64,000 nt of DNA from UBA6059 sp964351595 (GTDB lineage: Bacteria > Bacteroidota > Bacteroidia > Cytophagales > Cyclobacteriaceae). The DNA is taken from positions 35,337 to 99,336 of the forward strand of contig CAYGOT010000011.1 of NCBI GenBank assembly GCA_964351595.1, in the 5' to 3' direction. The notes under the pieces were generated by a model that was not told where the DNA came from, made no database searches, and was given only the letters and a program-made list of their open reading frames with translations. Of the stretch, positions 1-8,614 are shown in pieces. The position numbers and the translations under genes are program-made. How positions within the stretch are numbered: position 1 is the stretch's first letter; the number at the start of each line of letters is the position of its first letter.

Positions 1-280
1 TATCAGATACGATCATTGAAGATCGAAAAGAGTCGAATTGAGGGTCTTTTTAGATACATCTTCTCCGCATGATTATCGCGGAACTTAGTTCTGTGATCAT
101 TTCCATTTTAAGGTCACGGATTTGAAAATCCGCTCCAGAGCTTGGGAGTTGGGGTTGAGAACTCTTGATGCACTTCAACTGGCTTCTGCCTTAAACATAA
201 AATCTCAAATTGACTTGGCCTTTACAGCGGATCATAGACTTCTCCATATTTTCGACTTGGAGAAGATCCCAACGAAGTAA
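1..280 (+). pseudogene. degraded VapC-like PIN-domain toxin (C-terminal remnant)
   Basis: Reading up to the TAA at 278-280 gives a typical PIN-domain C-terminus: a conserved LRTLDALQLASAL stretch, then FTADHRLLHIF. In PIN nucleases the Asp of the DALQLA stretch and the Asp of TAD are acidic active-site residues. The same frame is closed by a TAG at 86-88 with no start codon after it, and the upstream part (RSLKIEKSRIEGLFRYIF) fits better in frame 1, so both a frameshift and a nonsense codon are needed to rebuild a gene. The 5' end lies outside the window, as would any antitoxin. What is seen: a decayed frame. What is inferred: an inactive type II toxin relic. The remaining bases to 346 hold only the inverted repeat listed next. 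Confidence 0.55.
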
Positions 281-319
281 ATACTGTAAATAGCAACTTG
301 GGTCTCTGAATGATTTCCA

Positions 320-341
320 CTAACTTCTATTAAAAAGTTAG
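320..341 (+). promoter_or_regulatory. inverted repeat just upstream of the permease start
   Basis: A perfect 7-bp inverted repeat, CTAACTT and AAGTTAG separated by 8 bases, ends 5 bases before the ATG at 347. It could be an operator or an RNA hairpin covering the ribosome binding region. There is no T-run after it, so it is not a terminator. Confidence 0.35.
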
Positions 342-346
342 CTGCT

Positions 347-2737
347 ATGTTCTTTCATCATCTCAAGTTTTTTGTTCGTAAAGTTAGAAAAGACGGATTC
401 ACATATCTGCTGAGTCATCTTGGCCTGGTCATAGGCTTATGCACGTTGATACTACTGGGCACTTATATTTATCAGGAGTTTACTGTCGGTACATACGTCA
501 AGAACCATGAAAGAATCTATCGACTAAACACTCAGTTACATAGAGGCGGGGCAACCGAGTTTGCTCTCAGCTTTGGATATCTGAAGGAAAAGTTGGTATC
601 AGATTTTCCAGAGATTGAAGCCGCCACGCGCATCATGCAATCCCAAGGACAGAGCGTCTTTAGAGTTGAAGATCGGACGTTCAACATAGCTGAAGGTACA
701 GCCTTTTATGTAGATGAAGATTTCTTGGATGTTTTTGAACTTCCAGTGTCTAATGGCAACAGGAATACCGCGCTTAGCCGACCTGACGCTATAGTGCTTA
801 CCGAGTCCTTTGCTACACGTCTTTTTGGAACCAGAGACCCGATTGGAGCGATCATTGAAAATATCCAACAAGAAGGTAATCAGAATTTAGTAGTAACAGC
901 AGTGCTTGAAGATCTTCCGACCACTTCCCATTTTCAGTTTGACTATATACTGTCAGGGCAGACTCTCGGTTATTGGGATTACCTTGCCACGCTTGAAGCT
1001 GTATTGGGCAACTATGTCTACTACAAGGCGCACAGCCCTGTTAATACCTCGATGTTCGATGAAGAACTATTGTCCAGAACTCCTGAGATTTCACCAAGTC
1101 ATTGGGGGCTGATCTCTCTACCACTAGCCAGTATCCATTTTGAGTCTGAAGGACAATTTGAGCATGCCAGAACAGGCAACAGCGACCAATTATTACTAAT
1201 AGGTTTTGCTGGTCTACTACTCTTTGTAGCATCATTTATCAATTACCTCATTATCCATATGAGTCAGCTGATAGATCGATCTGGAGAGTTTGCGATCAAA
1301 AAAGCAATGGGTATTTCATCAAGGCAGTGGCTTGGGCAGTTCGTAGTAGAGTCGATTTCTTCAATAGCCTTGATCTCTCTAGGTGCGATTGTCTGCGCTT
1401 ACTATTTTGATCAGCTTTTTCTTGCTGACACATTAGGCAATCGCCTCTTTACGACGATCTCCGTGAACCAGTTGGTGTTTTTTGGGGCCTTAACTTTAAT
1501 GATGGCTATTATCACGATGACCTTTTCTATACTTAAACTCAGGTCTCAGTTCGGCTTGTCTTTGAAAAACCGATCATTAACCACAAAGGCGAGTAAAGGT
1601 CTAAAGAACCAAATCAGCTTACTGGTGCAGTTTTCATTTACACTGCTCATACTGTGCGGATCATATTTCGTTTGGCAGCAGCTCAGGCATCTTCAGAGTA
1701 TCGATATGGGTTACTCTGGCGAATGGAGGATCAATATCACCAGATCTTCCGATACCTCTCACGGTATCTGGACCAACTTTAAAAACAGTCTTTCCACGAT
1801 ACCAGGTGTGAAGAGTCAAGGCTCTTCACTCTATGAGTGGGCTGGAAGTATGTACAATACAGGCCGTGTCAAGATCACCTCTGACCAAATACAAGATTCC
1901 TTATGGGTAAGAGTTAAATACAACTATATCAGCGACGGACTCCTGCCCACATTAGGTCTTGACCTTATTTCAGGTCGCAATTTTAATCAAGAGTATGCAG
2001 AAGACACCTTCAACCTATTGGTCAATGAGACCGCAGCAAAAGCTTTCGGTACTGAAGAAATAGTTGGCAAACGTTTTGAATCAAGCGTTTTTGATGACAG
2101 GTCGGGAAAGGTCATCGGTGTAGTGAAAGACTTTCACGTAGAATCCATAGAGCAAGAAGTCGCTCCCATGGTACTCTTTTTTCATCATCAGGACCTGTGG
2201 AAAGAGAATCTGATAGTGCAGGTCAATGAAAAAAACCTACGACAGACACTGGATGCTGTTCAAGCGGTCTGGAACGAATCAGGTGTCATCAGTCCCTTCG
2301 AATACACTTTTCTAGATCAGTTTCAAGCGCGACTTTTTGAGCGCGAAACTCAAAATGCTCAATTCATGGGGATCACTGCCAGTTGCTCGATCATGGTAGC
2401 ATTAATTGGCCTGATCGGGCTGGTCAGCTTTCAAAATAAGCGGCGATCCAAAGAGCTCAGTCTACGTAAGGTTTTTGGGGCTTCTGTTTCACAATTGCTC
2501 CTGATGATCAATAAGAAGTACCTTATCTTGATTGGATTATCTATTGTGATATCAGTACCCGTCGCTTATTGGGCGGTATCTCAATGGCTACAAGGATATG
2601 CCTATCGGATATCTCCGACGATTTGGGATTTTGGGCTAGTTATTGCCGCTGTTATTTTAGTAAGTCTCATTACCGTCAGCCTTCAATCCTGGAAAACAGC
2701 CCATTCAAACCCCACGGATGTACTGAGGTCCGAGTAG
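347..2737 (+). CDS. MacB/FtsX-type ABC transporter permease
   Basis: A 796-residue membrane protein with the double-FtsX layout common in Bacteroidota. It has an N-terminal membrane helix (about residues 20-45) followed by a MacB-like periplasmic domain. A block of three helices follows (about 285-400), then another helix near 430, a second periplasmic domain, and a C-terminal three-helix block (about 680-785). Family members act with a separate ABC ATPase and couple cytoplasmic ATP hydrolysis to work in the periplasm on lipoproteins, peptides or cell-wall enzymes. No ATPase gene is adjacent, so the partner must be elsewhere. The end (NPTDVLRSE) is the usual cytoplasmic tail. A related permease is at 21680. 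Substrate unknown. Confidence 0.85.
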   Translation: MFFHHLKFFVRKVRKDGFTYLLSHLGLVIGLCTLILLGTYIYQEFTVGTYVKNHERIYRLNTQLHRGGATEFALSFGYLKEKLVSDFPEIEAATRIMQSQGQSVFRVEDRTFNIAEGTAFYVDEDFLDVFELPVSNGNRNTALSRPDAIVLTESFATRLFGTRDPIGAIIENIQQEGNQNLVVTAVLEDLPTTSHFQFDYILSGQTLGYWDYLATLEAVLGNYVYYKAHSPVNTSMFDEELLSRTPEISPSHWGLISLPLASIHFESEGQFEHARTGNSDQLLLIGFAGLLLFVASFINYLIIHMSQLIDRSGEFAIKKAMGISSRQWLGQFVVESISSIALISLGAIVCAYYFDQLFLADTLGNRLFTTISVNQLVFFGALTLMMAIITMTFSILKLRSQFGLSLKNRSLTTKASKGLKNQISLLVQFSFTLLILCGSYFVWQQLRHLQSIDMGYSGEWRINITRSSDTSHGIWTNFKNSLSTIPGVKSQGSSLYEWAGSMYNTGRVKITSDQIQDSLWVRVKYNYISDGLLPTLGLDLISGRNFNQEYAEDTFNLLVNETAAKAFGTEEIVGKRFESSVFDDRSGKVIGVVKDFHVESIEQEVAPMVLFFHHQDLWKENLIVQVNEKNLRQTLDAVQAVWNESGVISPFEYTFLDQFQARLFERETQNAQFMGITASCSIMVALIGLIGLVSFQNKRRSKELSLRKVFGASVSQLLLMINKKYLILIGLSIVISVPVAYWAVSQWLQGYAYRISPTIWDFGLVIAAVILVSLITVSLQSWKTAHSNPTDVLRSE

Positions 2738-2747
2738 TACATGGCTC

Positions 2748-2784
2748 GCGCAACCATTTTTCATTTGCTGCATCTAGATGCTAA
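2748..2784 (+). promoter_or_regulatory. promoter-like element GCGCAACC-N12-CTGCATCTA-N4-CTAA, copy 1
   Basis: GCGCAACC at 2748-2755, CTGCATCTA at 2768-2776 and CTAA at 2781-2784. The same three blocks with identical spacing lie before the next gene (3699-3735). An AAC-containing upstream box plus a downstream box about 17 bases later resembles an ECF sigma-factor promoter. The 5' leader to the ATG at 2825 would be roughly 45 bases. Confidence 0.6.
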
Positions 2785-2824
2785 GGCTGCAAGCAAGCAG
2801 AGATATCATCTAAACTGACTCAAA

Positions 2825-3688
2825 ATGAAAAATTGTATTGTAATTACCCTACTGCTGCTGGTAGCAGGAATCACCCGCGCACAGGAATATCCTATTCATA
2901 TAATGGAAGAAGGTCACATCGTGGTTGGGGTCACGATCAACGACTCTATCCCAGCCAATTTTATTCTGGATACAGGTGCCGGCATTATGATCTTATCCGG
3001 CAAGATGTACAACCGCATCAAAGATGCGGTAACGCCTGCCGGTTATCATACCGGCTTCAGGCATGATGGAGATCGGATCTCTGGTGAGATTTATGAAATC
3101 CCTTCTTTCGCTATTGGGGAGGTCAAGGTAGAAAACTTAAAAGCGGGTATGTACCCGCCGCTCGATGGTATGGGTATTGATGGGTTGATTTCCATGAAGT
3201 TTTTCGAGAACAAGCCATTTACGATAGACTATGCAAAAAGCAAGTTGACGTTCCAGGAACCCAACAGTCTGATCGATCTGGCCAAAACCGGTGAGGTTGG
3301 TCCGCTGGAGTTTCATCGCAACCTTGACGTTTCTCTAGACATCTCCATCCCTATATGCATCAATGGAAAAGTGCAGGTCAATGCCCAGTTTGATACGGGT
3401 AGCGGTCACGACCTCTATGTAGTCAACCCATTTTTCATGGAGCAATTGGGGTTCAATGAATCTAACACCGAGGCGAGCACCTACATGACTCCTATTTCGG
3501 GTACGGAAATCAAAGACTACATCGCAAGGGAAAATGATCTAAGAATATGCCGTACGCCTGCTGTAATTACCTCAACAGTCGTCTTCAGAGAAGGGTTGAT
3601 CATGGAAGCGTTGGTTGGAAGTGGGCTTTTCAAAAACGGGGCGATTACTATCGATATTCCCAGCGCACAATTCATCATTCACAAATAA
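2825..3688 (+). CDS. exported retropepsin-like aspartyl protease with two DTG motifs
   Basis: A 287-residue protein with a signal peptide (about residues 1-20, ending ...ITRAQ). It contains two aspartic-protease signatures: D49-T-G-A in FILDTGAGIMILS and D190-T-G-S in AQFDTGSGHDLYV. The first half also carries the Gly-rich GIDGLISMKFF segment usual in bacterial gag-polyprotein-like proteases. Single-domain retropepsins dimerise to build one active site; having both halves in one chain suggests an intramolecular, pepsin-like pair. That pairing is an inference. It is expected in the periplasm or outside the cell. Its promoter-like element is shared with the GIN-domain gene downstream, which suggests co-regulation. 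The substrate is unknown. Confidence 0.75.
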   Translation: MKNCIVITLLLLVAGITRAQEYPIHIMEEGHIVVGVTINDSIPANFILDTGAGIMILSGKMYNRIKDAVTPAGYHTGFRHDGDRISGEIYEIPSFAIGEVKVENLKAGMYPPLDGMGIDGLISMKFFENKPFTIDYAKSKLTFQEPNSLIDLAKTGEVGPLEFHRNLDVSLDISIPICINGKVQVNAQFDTGSGHDLYVVNPFFMEQLGFNESNTEASTYMTPISGTEIKDYIARENDLRICRTPAVITSTVVFREGLIMEALVGSGLFKNGAITIDIPSAQFIIHK

Positions 3689-3698
3689 TCCTTGATTA

Positions 3699-3735
3699 GC
3701 GCAACCTTTCTTCAAAATCTGCATCTAATACCTAA
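3699..3735 (+). promoter_or_regulatory. promoter-like element GCGCAACC-N12-CTGCATCTA-N4-CTAA, copy 2
   Basis: GCGCAACC at 3699-3706, CTGCATCTA at 3719-3727 and CTAA at 3732-3735, with exactly the spacing seen at 2748-2784 although the intervening bases differ. The ATG it would serve is at 3747, giving a short leader. Conserved boxes over diverged spacers argue for a binding site, not a simple duplication. Confidence 0.6.
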
Positions 3736-3746
3736 ACTCAATTACT

Positions 3747-4442
3747 ATGAAGACACTAATAACGCTATTTATTACACTTTTACTGATTTCAAGATCAGTC
3801 TACGCTCAAAGTACGGAAGTGAGGGCACTTGCAGACTTCACTAGCGTAAAAGTCGAGGGTGCCGGAAACATTTACCTGACCGCTGGTGATAAATCGCAAG
3901 TAGAGATACGACTCAAAAATGACAGCTATGAGCTTTCTGATATTATTACTGACGTCAGCGGCAGTCGACTGTGGATTGACTACAAGGAAAAGGGGACCTT
4001 CAAGTCTGCTCCCAAAGTCGACCTCTGGATTACCTACAAGTCATTAGAAGAAATATCGGTGAGCGGAGCTGGTAAGATCAGTACTGAGAATACCATCAAA
4101 GCGAATCGGTTTGTCCTTGACTGTGAGGGTGCCGAGAGTGCTAATCTGGAGCTGGATGTCAACGAGCTTATCGCCACCATGTCAGGTGCAGGCTCTTTTA
4201 ACCTTTCCGGTAGGGCGGATCAACAGGAGCTGGAAGTATCCGGCGCAGGATCAATCAACGCAGAAGATTTGGTAGGTCAAACGGTAATTGCAGAAGTGAG
4301 TGGCGTGGGATCACTCTATGTACATGCGACAGAGCGCCTCAAGGGTACTGTAAGTGGCGTAGGAAAAATTCGATATAAAGGAGACCCAAAGGTTCAGGAC
4401 CTCAACAATGATGGTATAGGTTCCATCAAGAGAATGGACTAA
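3747..4442 (+). CDS. exported GIN-domain (DUF2807) protein
   Basis: A 231-residue protein with a signal peptide (residues 1-21, ...RSVYAQ) and a head-GIN-domain body. The recurring turn SGAG/SGVG appears at least five times (VSGAGKIS, MSGAGSFN, VSGAGSIN, VSGVGSLY, VSGVGKIRY), as expected for a right-handed beta-solenoid. These proteins are surface or periplasmic in Bacteroidota; the Pfam name suggests adhesin heads, but function is largely unproven. It converges on the glycosidase gene, leaving only 16 bases between them. The upstream element at 3699-3735 is the likely promoter. Confidence 0.8.
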   Translation: MKTLITLFITLLLISRSVYAQSTEVRALADFTSVKVEGAGNIYLTAGDKSQVEIRLKNDSYELSDIITDVSGSRLWIDYKEKGTFKSAPKVDLWITYKSLEEISVSGAGKISTENTIKANRFVLDCEGAESANLELDVNELIATMSGAGSFNLSGRADQQELEVSGAGSINAEDLVGQTVIAEVSGVGSLYVHATERLKGTVSGVGKIRYKGDPKVQDLNNDGIGSIKRMD

Positions 4443-4458
4443 CTGGTTTATTTCAAGT

Positions 4459-5658
4459 TCAGTGTTCAGGGGGGTTGCTTTCGGCAGCTCCCTTTTTTTC
4501 TGTCACAATACCAAGATTGGTCTTCATCTGCATGATTCGCTGATAGGAAGCCTCTACCCGGTCTTCTGTAATCTCACCGTCACGGACTAGCTGCATGATC
4601 ATGCCGTGAATTTCATCGGCAGTCCGTTTGTCTGTTTTGGGCACATTGTTAGCAAACATCAGCACATCGACTCCAGCGTCAATTGCCATCTTGATGGCAT
4701 TCTTTAGTCCGAAGTGTTTGCTGATCGCATGCATCTGCATATCATCTGAAAACACTACCCCTTCAAATCCCATAAAGTCACGCAGAATACCCGTAATAAT
4801 TGGTTTGGAGAGTGTCGCTGGCAACTTGGCAGAGTCCAGGTGTTGATTAATAATATGGGCCGTCATGATGCCATCTACCCTACCGGAATCCAGCATGGTC
4901 TTGTAGGGAGACAGTTCATAAAACATCCATGAGTCAGTCACATCAGTCATATCAAGATGTGAATCAGTAGAGGAGCTGCCATGACCCGGAAAATGCTTCA
5001 ATACAGTGCCCACATTATTATCCCGATGAGCATCTACTACGGCCATACCGTGAGCAGCAACTTTGGCGGGATCGGATCCATAAGTTCTTCCAAGCTTGCC
5101 TATGACAGGGTTATTGGGATTAACATCTACGTCTATATCAGGCGCATAATTGAGATTGATACCCAGCGAATCCAGTAAGCTGGCAGTCTGTGATGCGTAG
5201 AGATAGGTACTGTCAAGGTTGTCGATTTGGCCGAGTTCTCCGGCTTGCTTTGTAGCAGGAAATCCGTACTTGGATTTCAGCCTGGTCACACGACCTCCTT
5301 CTTCATCTATAGAAGTAAAGACCGGTATTGGGGAAGCTGACTGCACCCTTCGCATGATTGCCTCTAGTGAAGAAAAAGGGGTGATGGGGTCAATGTTCTT
5401 TTCATAGATCACCACGCCACCGACCTTTCCAGCCTTGATTTCCGGTAGGATGGCGTCCGCCTCCTCTGGCAGCTGAAACTCCCCGAGTCCGATCATCACC
5501 ATCTGGCCTACCTTGATCGAAAGAGAGTCTGGCATCACCTCAATCGAGCCTTCAAGCTGTTGAGCGAATAACCCCTGACTGAATATGATGAGTGTGCTAG
5601 TTATCAGAAACCTTGATGACCACTTTGCCAGTGGCTCGTTTCGTCCTAATCCTTTCAT
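4459..5658 (-). CDS. family 3 glycoside hydrolase (beta-N-acetylhexosaminidase-like)
   Basis: An exported GH3 enzyme of NagZ-like architecture, TIM barrel only. The signature KHFPGHG is followed by ...TDSHLD (His-Asp dyad in the catalytic loop), and FSDDMQMHA carries the nucleophile Asp. Family enzymes cleave beta-linked N-acetylglucosamine from peptidoglycan fragments or chitin oligomers; a signal peptide ending ...SQGLFAQ points to the periplasm. I chose the ATG at 5658 because it starts directly with a signal peptide (MKGLGRNEPL...). An earlier in-frame ATG at 5685 would add nine residues. Either start lies inside the 3' end of the broken dehydrogenase gene, so translation may be coupled to it. 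It lacks the C-terminal domains of long GH3 glucosidases. Confidence 0.85.
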   Translation of the reverse strand: MKGLGRNEPLAKWSSRFLITSTLIIFSQGLFAQQLEGSIEVMPDSLSIKVGQMVMIGLGEFQLPEEADAILPEIKAGKVGGVVIYEKNIDPITPFSSLEAIMRRVQSASPIPVFTSIDEEGGRVTRLKSKYGFPATKQAGELGQIDNLDSTYLYASQTASLLDSLGINLNYAPDIDVDVNPNNPVIGKLGRTYGSDPAKVAAHGMAVVDAHRDNNVGTVLKHFPGHGSSSTDSHLDMTDVTDSWMFYELSPYKTMLDSGRVDGIMTAHIINQHLDSAKLPATLSKPIITGILRDFMGFEGVVFSDDMQMHAISKHFGLKNAIKMAIDAGVDVLMFANNVPKTDKRTADEIHGMIMQLVRDGEITEDRVEASYQRIMQMKTNLGIVTEKKGAAESNPPEH

Positions 5659-6544
5659 GTGCTTGCGGCATTTCCGAAAGGTCAAAGGTAGAGTCTATTA
5701 TCGGTTTTATCTGACCCTCTTCGCACATAGTTTTAATTCGGTCAAGCTGCTGAGCATTAGGCTTTACCACTACTACTTTGCCCTTCTTTCGACTAAGTAT
5801 CGTCAGGCCATGCATGGCGAAGTTTTTGACACTGGGGATGGTGCTGACGTACGTTCCCGATTTGTTCAATAAATGTGCTACCTCACCAAAGGAATAGTTA
5901 CCGTAAGCATCATAGTATATATCGAAGTGCTTACCCAAGTCTACGATGCTGATTTTGGTATAGTCCAGCACTATATCCGCACCAAGAGACTTCACCAATT
6001 CTTCGTTGCGGTAGCTGCAAACTGCGGTGACATGACCACCGAGCGCTTTGATCAGCTGCACAGCATAGACACCCACGCCACCTGAGGCACCATTGACCAG
6101 GACGGTCTGCCCGGCTTTAAACCTGGCCAATCCAACCACCGCCTGCCATGTAGTCAATGCCACTAGAGGGAGTCCTGCCGCTTCTTCAAAGGCGAAATTT
6201 TCAGGCATCAGCGATAGCTGGCTTGATTTAACCGAGACATACTCGGCGTAGGCGCCACCCTCTATCGTCGATCGCATACCAAAGACCTTCTCTCCAGGCC
6301 GGATTTATGTCACTCCATCACCAACCTCCGAAACTACACCGCTGAAGTCCGACCCAAGTATTCGAGGAAAGCCATTGCCTACCGGAATTTTGAACTTACC
6401 GGCGCGCTGCAATAGCTCAATGGGATTGACAGAGGTGTAAAGCACCTTCACCAAGATTCGCCCTGATTTGAGCATAGGCTTAGGCACCTCGGCAAGTCGT
6501 AGCTCCGAGGGTTCTCCATATCTATTGATGACTACTGCTTTCAT
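5597..6544 (-). pseudogene. zinc-type/quinone-oxidoreductase alcohol dehydrogenase interrupted by in-frame TAA
   Basis: The frame from 6544 encodes the N-terminal GroES-like domain (MKAVVINRYGEPSELRL ... SDFSGVVSEVGDGVT). It then hits TAA at 6305-6307 and continues in the same frame with IRPGEKVFGM and the Rossmann half (GASGGVGVYAVQLIKALG is the NADPH motif) to 5597. Without the stop it would be a normal ~315-residue MDR-family NADPH:quinone reductase-like enzyme. One base change in codon 80 would restore it. The ATG at 6250-6277 (MRSTIEGG) could start only a domain lacking the substrate half. The start overlaps the end of the upstream ceramidase-like gene by 4 bases (ATGA), and the 3' end overlaps the glycosidase gene. 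Sequencing error remains possible. Confidence 0.75.
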
Positions 6545-7899
6545 TCTTCTACCGAGAACTTTTCGATCATCGTAGTGAGTAGCTCGCTGAAGTAGGCGCC
6601 ATTGTAGGGGCCAAACCAGTTCATTGTTCTTGTCTCATACTTGCTCAGGTCGTACCATTCATCTTTGGTGATATAGCCGATATAGCTACCATTAAAGCTA
6701 TGTACCATCAGGTATTTGTCATCCAATCGGGCCAGGTCAGAAAGAGGCTCAACAAGCTCTCCCGAAAAATCACAGGGTGTCCCTAACAGCAATTGATCCC
6801 CTATCTGGAGCCCGTTGATCGTAGCATTGACCTCTCCAAATACCTGATCAAAAACCCAGGGCCTCAATCGTAGGTCTTCACTAATTCTAAAATGCGGGGC
6901 TCTTAACGAGATATCCGCTCTCATAAAGCCAAGCTCTGTGGTATAATCTACCGGGGTAGCATTTTGGATCAGTAGTATTTGGGGTACCAGGCTCTCTGCT
7001 ATGTACGCGATCTCCTCCAAGTCGTCCAGAGGTGGTGACAAAGGCGCCATACTCCCGACAGCTCCGGCACCATAGCTGGCAAAGCTGATCATTGAGTCCG
7101 CCTCGAGCATTTTCACCAACTGGCCTGGATAGTCAGCAGATAACTCCATGAAGCTACCGCCAAGGCAGGTGGCGTGCGCAGCAAAGCTGCTTAACAGGGC
7201 TACCTGACCATTATCTTTCACAATTTTGATGATCCGAAACCAAGGATCAATTTGACCCACTTGATCTCCCACAAGGCGATTGCGGACCAAATCTCCAGCC
7301 ATCACAGCACTGTAGCCGATCTGGGCCCGGCTTGCCTGCAAAGTGGCTGTGTTGATTGCGGTAGCAATCTGCTGAGCAATGAACTCCACTACCGCCGGAT
7401 CAAACTCACCACTAAATAGCGACCCTACCAGACCCGGTTGCCATCCGCCGATGCTCGAGTGAGAATGAGTAGCTGTGAGAAAGGTGTTCTGTGGATTGAA
7501 CGGCGTGCCATCGAGCAGCTGAAATAAGCGGGTATAAACCAGAGGCGGAATAATCAACAAATCAGCCGAGACGTAAGTCGCTTTGGTTGCGCCATTGTCA
7601 AAGACAAATGCACGGACGAACACACTGTCATGAATCGTTTGATAACGCGCACCCCTGCGCTTACCGTACCCCGCAAGAGGTACAGGTTTTTCGGGTACGA
7701 GAGAGGTCTTGGCCCAACCTACCTTCAGTGTATCACCGGAAACGAGGGTCGGCTGAAGAGCCTCCAACGAACTCATGGTTTCGGTGTAGTAAGGCATTTC
7801 CTGATAAGGTGTGCGGTCAACAGTGGTAACGAGGACAAGTCCTAGTATTATCAGTACTGCCGCTATACTTCCCGCAATCTTCAACCACTTTTTAAGCAT
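6541..7899 (-). CDS. neutral/alkaline ceramidase-like protein, membrane anchored
   Basis: A 452-residue protein with an N-terminal membrane anchor (about 7-27) and a neutral ceramidase N-terminal-type domain. Family marks are THSHSSIGG (H145, H147), AAHATCLGG (H242) and SADYPG (254-259), which match the zinc-binding His positions and the D-Y-P-G loop. In true ceramidases the catalytic Ser sits in GDVSPN; here the equivalent is AVGSMAP (280-286), so a Ser is present but the Asp is not. The C-terminal Ig-like domain of longer ceramidases is also missing. It may act on amide-linked lipids in the periplasm, possibly sphingolipids, which many Bacteroidota make; that substrate is an inference. It is the first gene of a minus-strand operon. 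Confidence 0.7.
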   Translation of the reverse strand: MLKKWLKIAGSIAAVLIILGLVLVTTVDRTPYQEMPYYTETMSSLEALQPTLVSGDTLKVGWAKTSLVPEKPVPLAGYGKRRGARYQTIHDSVFVRAFVFDNGATKATYVSADLLIIPPLVYTRLFQLLDGTPFNPQNTFLTATHSHSSIGGWQPGLVGSLFSGEFDPAVVEFIAQQIATAINTATLQASRAQIGYSAVMAGDLVRNRLVGDQVGQIDPWFRIIKIVKDNGQVALLSSFAAHATCLGGSFMELSADYPGQLVKMLEADSMISFASYGAGAVGSMAPLSPPLDDLEEIAYIAESLVPQILLIQNATPVDYTTELGFMRADISLRAPHFRISEDLRLRPWVFDQVFGEVNATINGLQIGDQLLLGTPCDFSGELVEPLSDLARLDDKYLMVHSFNGSYIGYITKDEWYDLSKYETRTMNWFGPYNGAYFSELLTTMIEKFSVEE

Positions 7900-7998
7900 T
7901 AATCAGAGCTTTAACCGAGTCCAAATATTGATACTGTTCCGGCGTTCTACTGCAATCGAGTAGTGCAATTGACCACAATTTCGTAAATTCGCTTTATT

Positions 7999-8220
7999 AT
8001 GACTTATCAAGTAGAAATTCTTAAACCCAAAGCTGAAAAATTGCTGAGAGACCTTGCAGACTTGAAACTCATTTCCATATCTGACTCTTCAAAAGACCCC
8101 TTTATGGCTGTCGTTGATAGACTGAGAAAAAAAGCTGAATACGACCCGCCGAATTTAGAAGATATAACCAAAGAGGTCGAATTGGTGAGAACGGAGCGCT
8201 ATGCCAAACGAGAGGCATAG
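7999..8220 (+). CDS. small antitoxin of a PIN-type toxin-antitoxin pair
   Basis: A 73-residue charged protein (MTYQVEILKPKAEKLLRDLADL...) of the type found directly before PIN-family toxins in Bacteroidota. The N-terminal half looks like a short strand-helix DNA-binding or dimerisation unit (LKPKAEKLLRDLADLKLI). The C-terminal half is acidic/basic and probably unfolded until it binds the toxin. The stop at 8218-8220 lies inside the toxin gene, a 20-base overlap, typical of translational coupling in type II modules. I cannot assign a named antitoxin family with certainty. Confidence 0.7.
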   Translation: MTYQVEILKPKAEKLLRDLADLKLISISDSSKDPFMAVVDRLRKKAEYDPPNLEDITKEVELVRTERYAKREA

Positions 8221-8614
8221 AGCGATTTTTGATACCAATATTTGGGTGAGTTTTCTGCTAACGAGCGATTTTTCCAAAATTGATCATCTGTTTAAGAGTA
8301 ATGAACTTACACTCCTCTTTAGCCAAGAACTTTTAGATGAATTCATAGAAGTAGCTCAACGACCTAAATTCAAAAAATACTTCTCTACTACCGATCTTCA
8401 AAACCTAATTTCCAAAATCAGAATACACGCTGAATTTGTCTTGGTAACATCCTCTTTTGACTTGTGTCGCGACTATAAAGATAATTTCCTGTTAGCCTTG
8501 GCACATGATGGGAAAGCATCGCATTTGATAACAGGGGACAAAGATTTATTGGTTTTAGAGAGACTGGATAAAACAGAAATCCTGACAATCACCGATTATT
8601 TTGAGCAAAAATGA
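8201..8614 (+). CDS. PIN-domain toxin (PIN_3/TIGR00305 type)
   Basis: A 137-residue PIN-fold ribonuclease. The acidic active-site set is visible: D11 (IFDTNIWVS), E47 (ELLDEF), D94 (DYKDNFLLAL) and D113 with D115 (ITGDKDLL). The order and spacing match the 'putative toxin-antitoxin system toxin component, PIN family'. Such toxins cleave RNA using Mg2+ or Mn2+ and are held in check by the antitoxin encoded just upstream. All residues expected for activity are present, unlike the decayed PIN remnant at the left edge. Its stop overlaps the next start (ATGA at 8611-8614), so this toxin gene is also chained to a downstream hydrolase gene. Confidence 0.85.
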   Translation: MPNERHRAIFDTNIWVSFLLTSDFSKIDHLFKSNELTLLFSQELLDEFIEVAQRPKFKKYFSTTDLQNLISKIRIHAEFVLVTSSFDLCRDYKDNFLLALAHDGKASHLITGDKDLLVLERLDKTEILTITDYFEQK

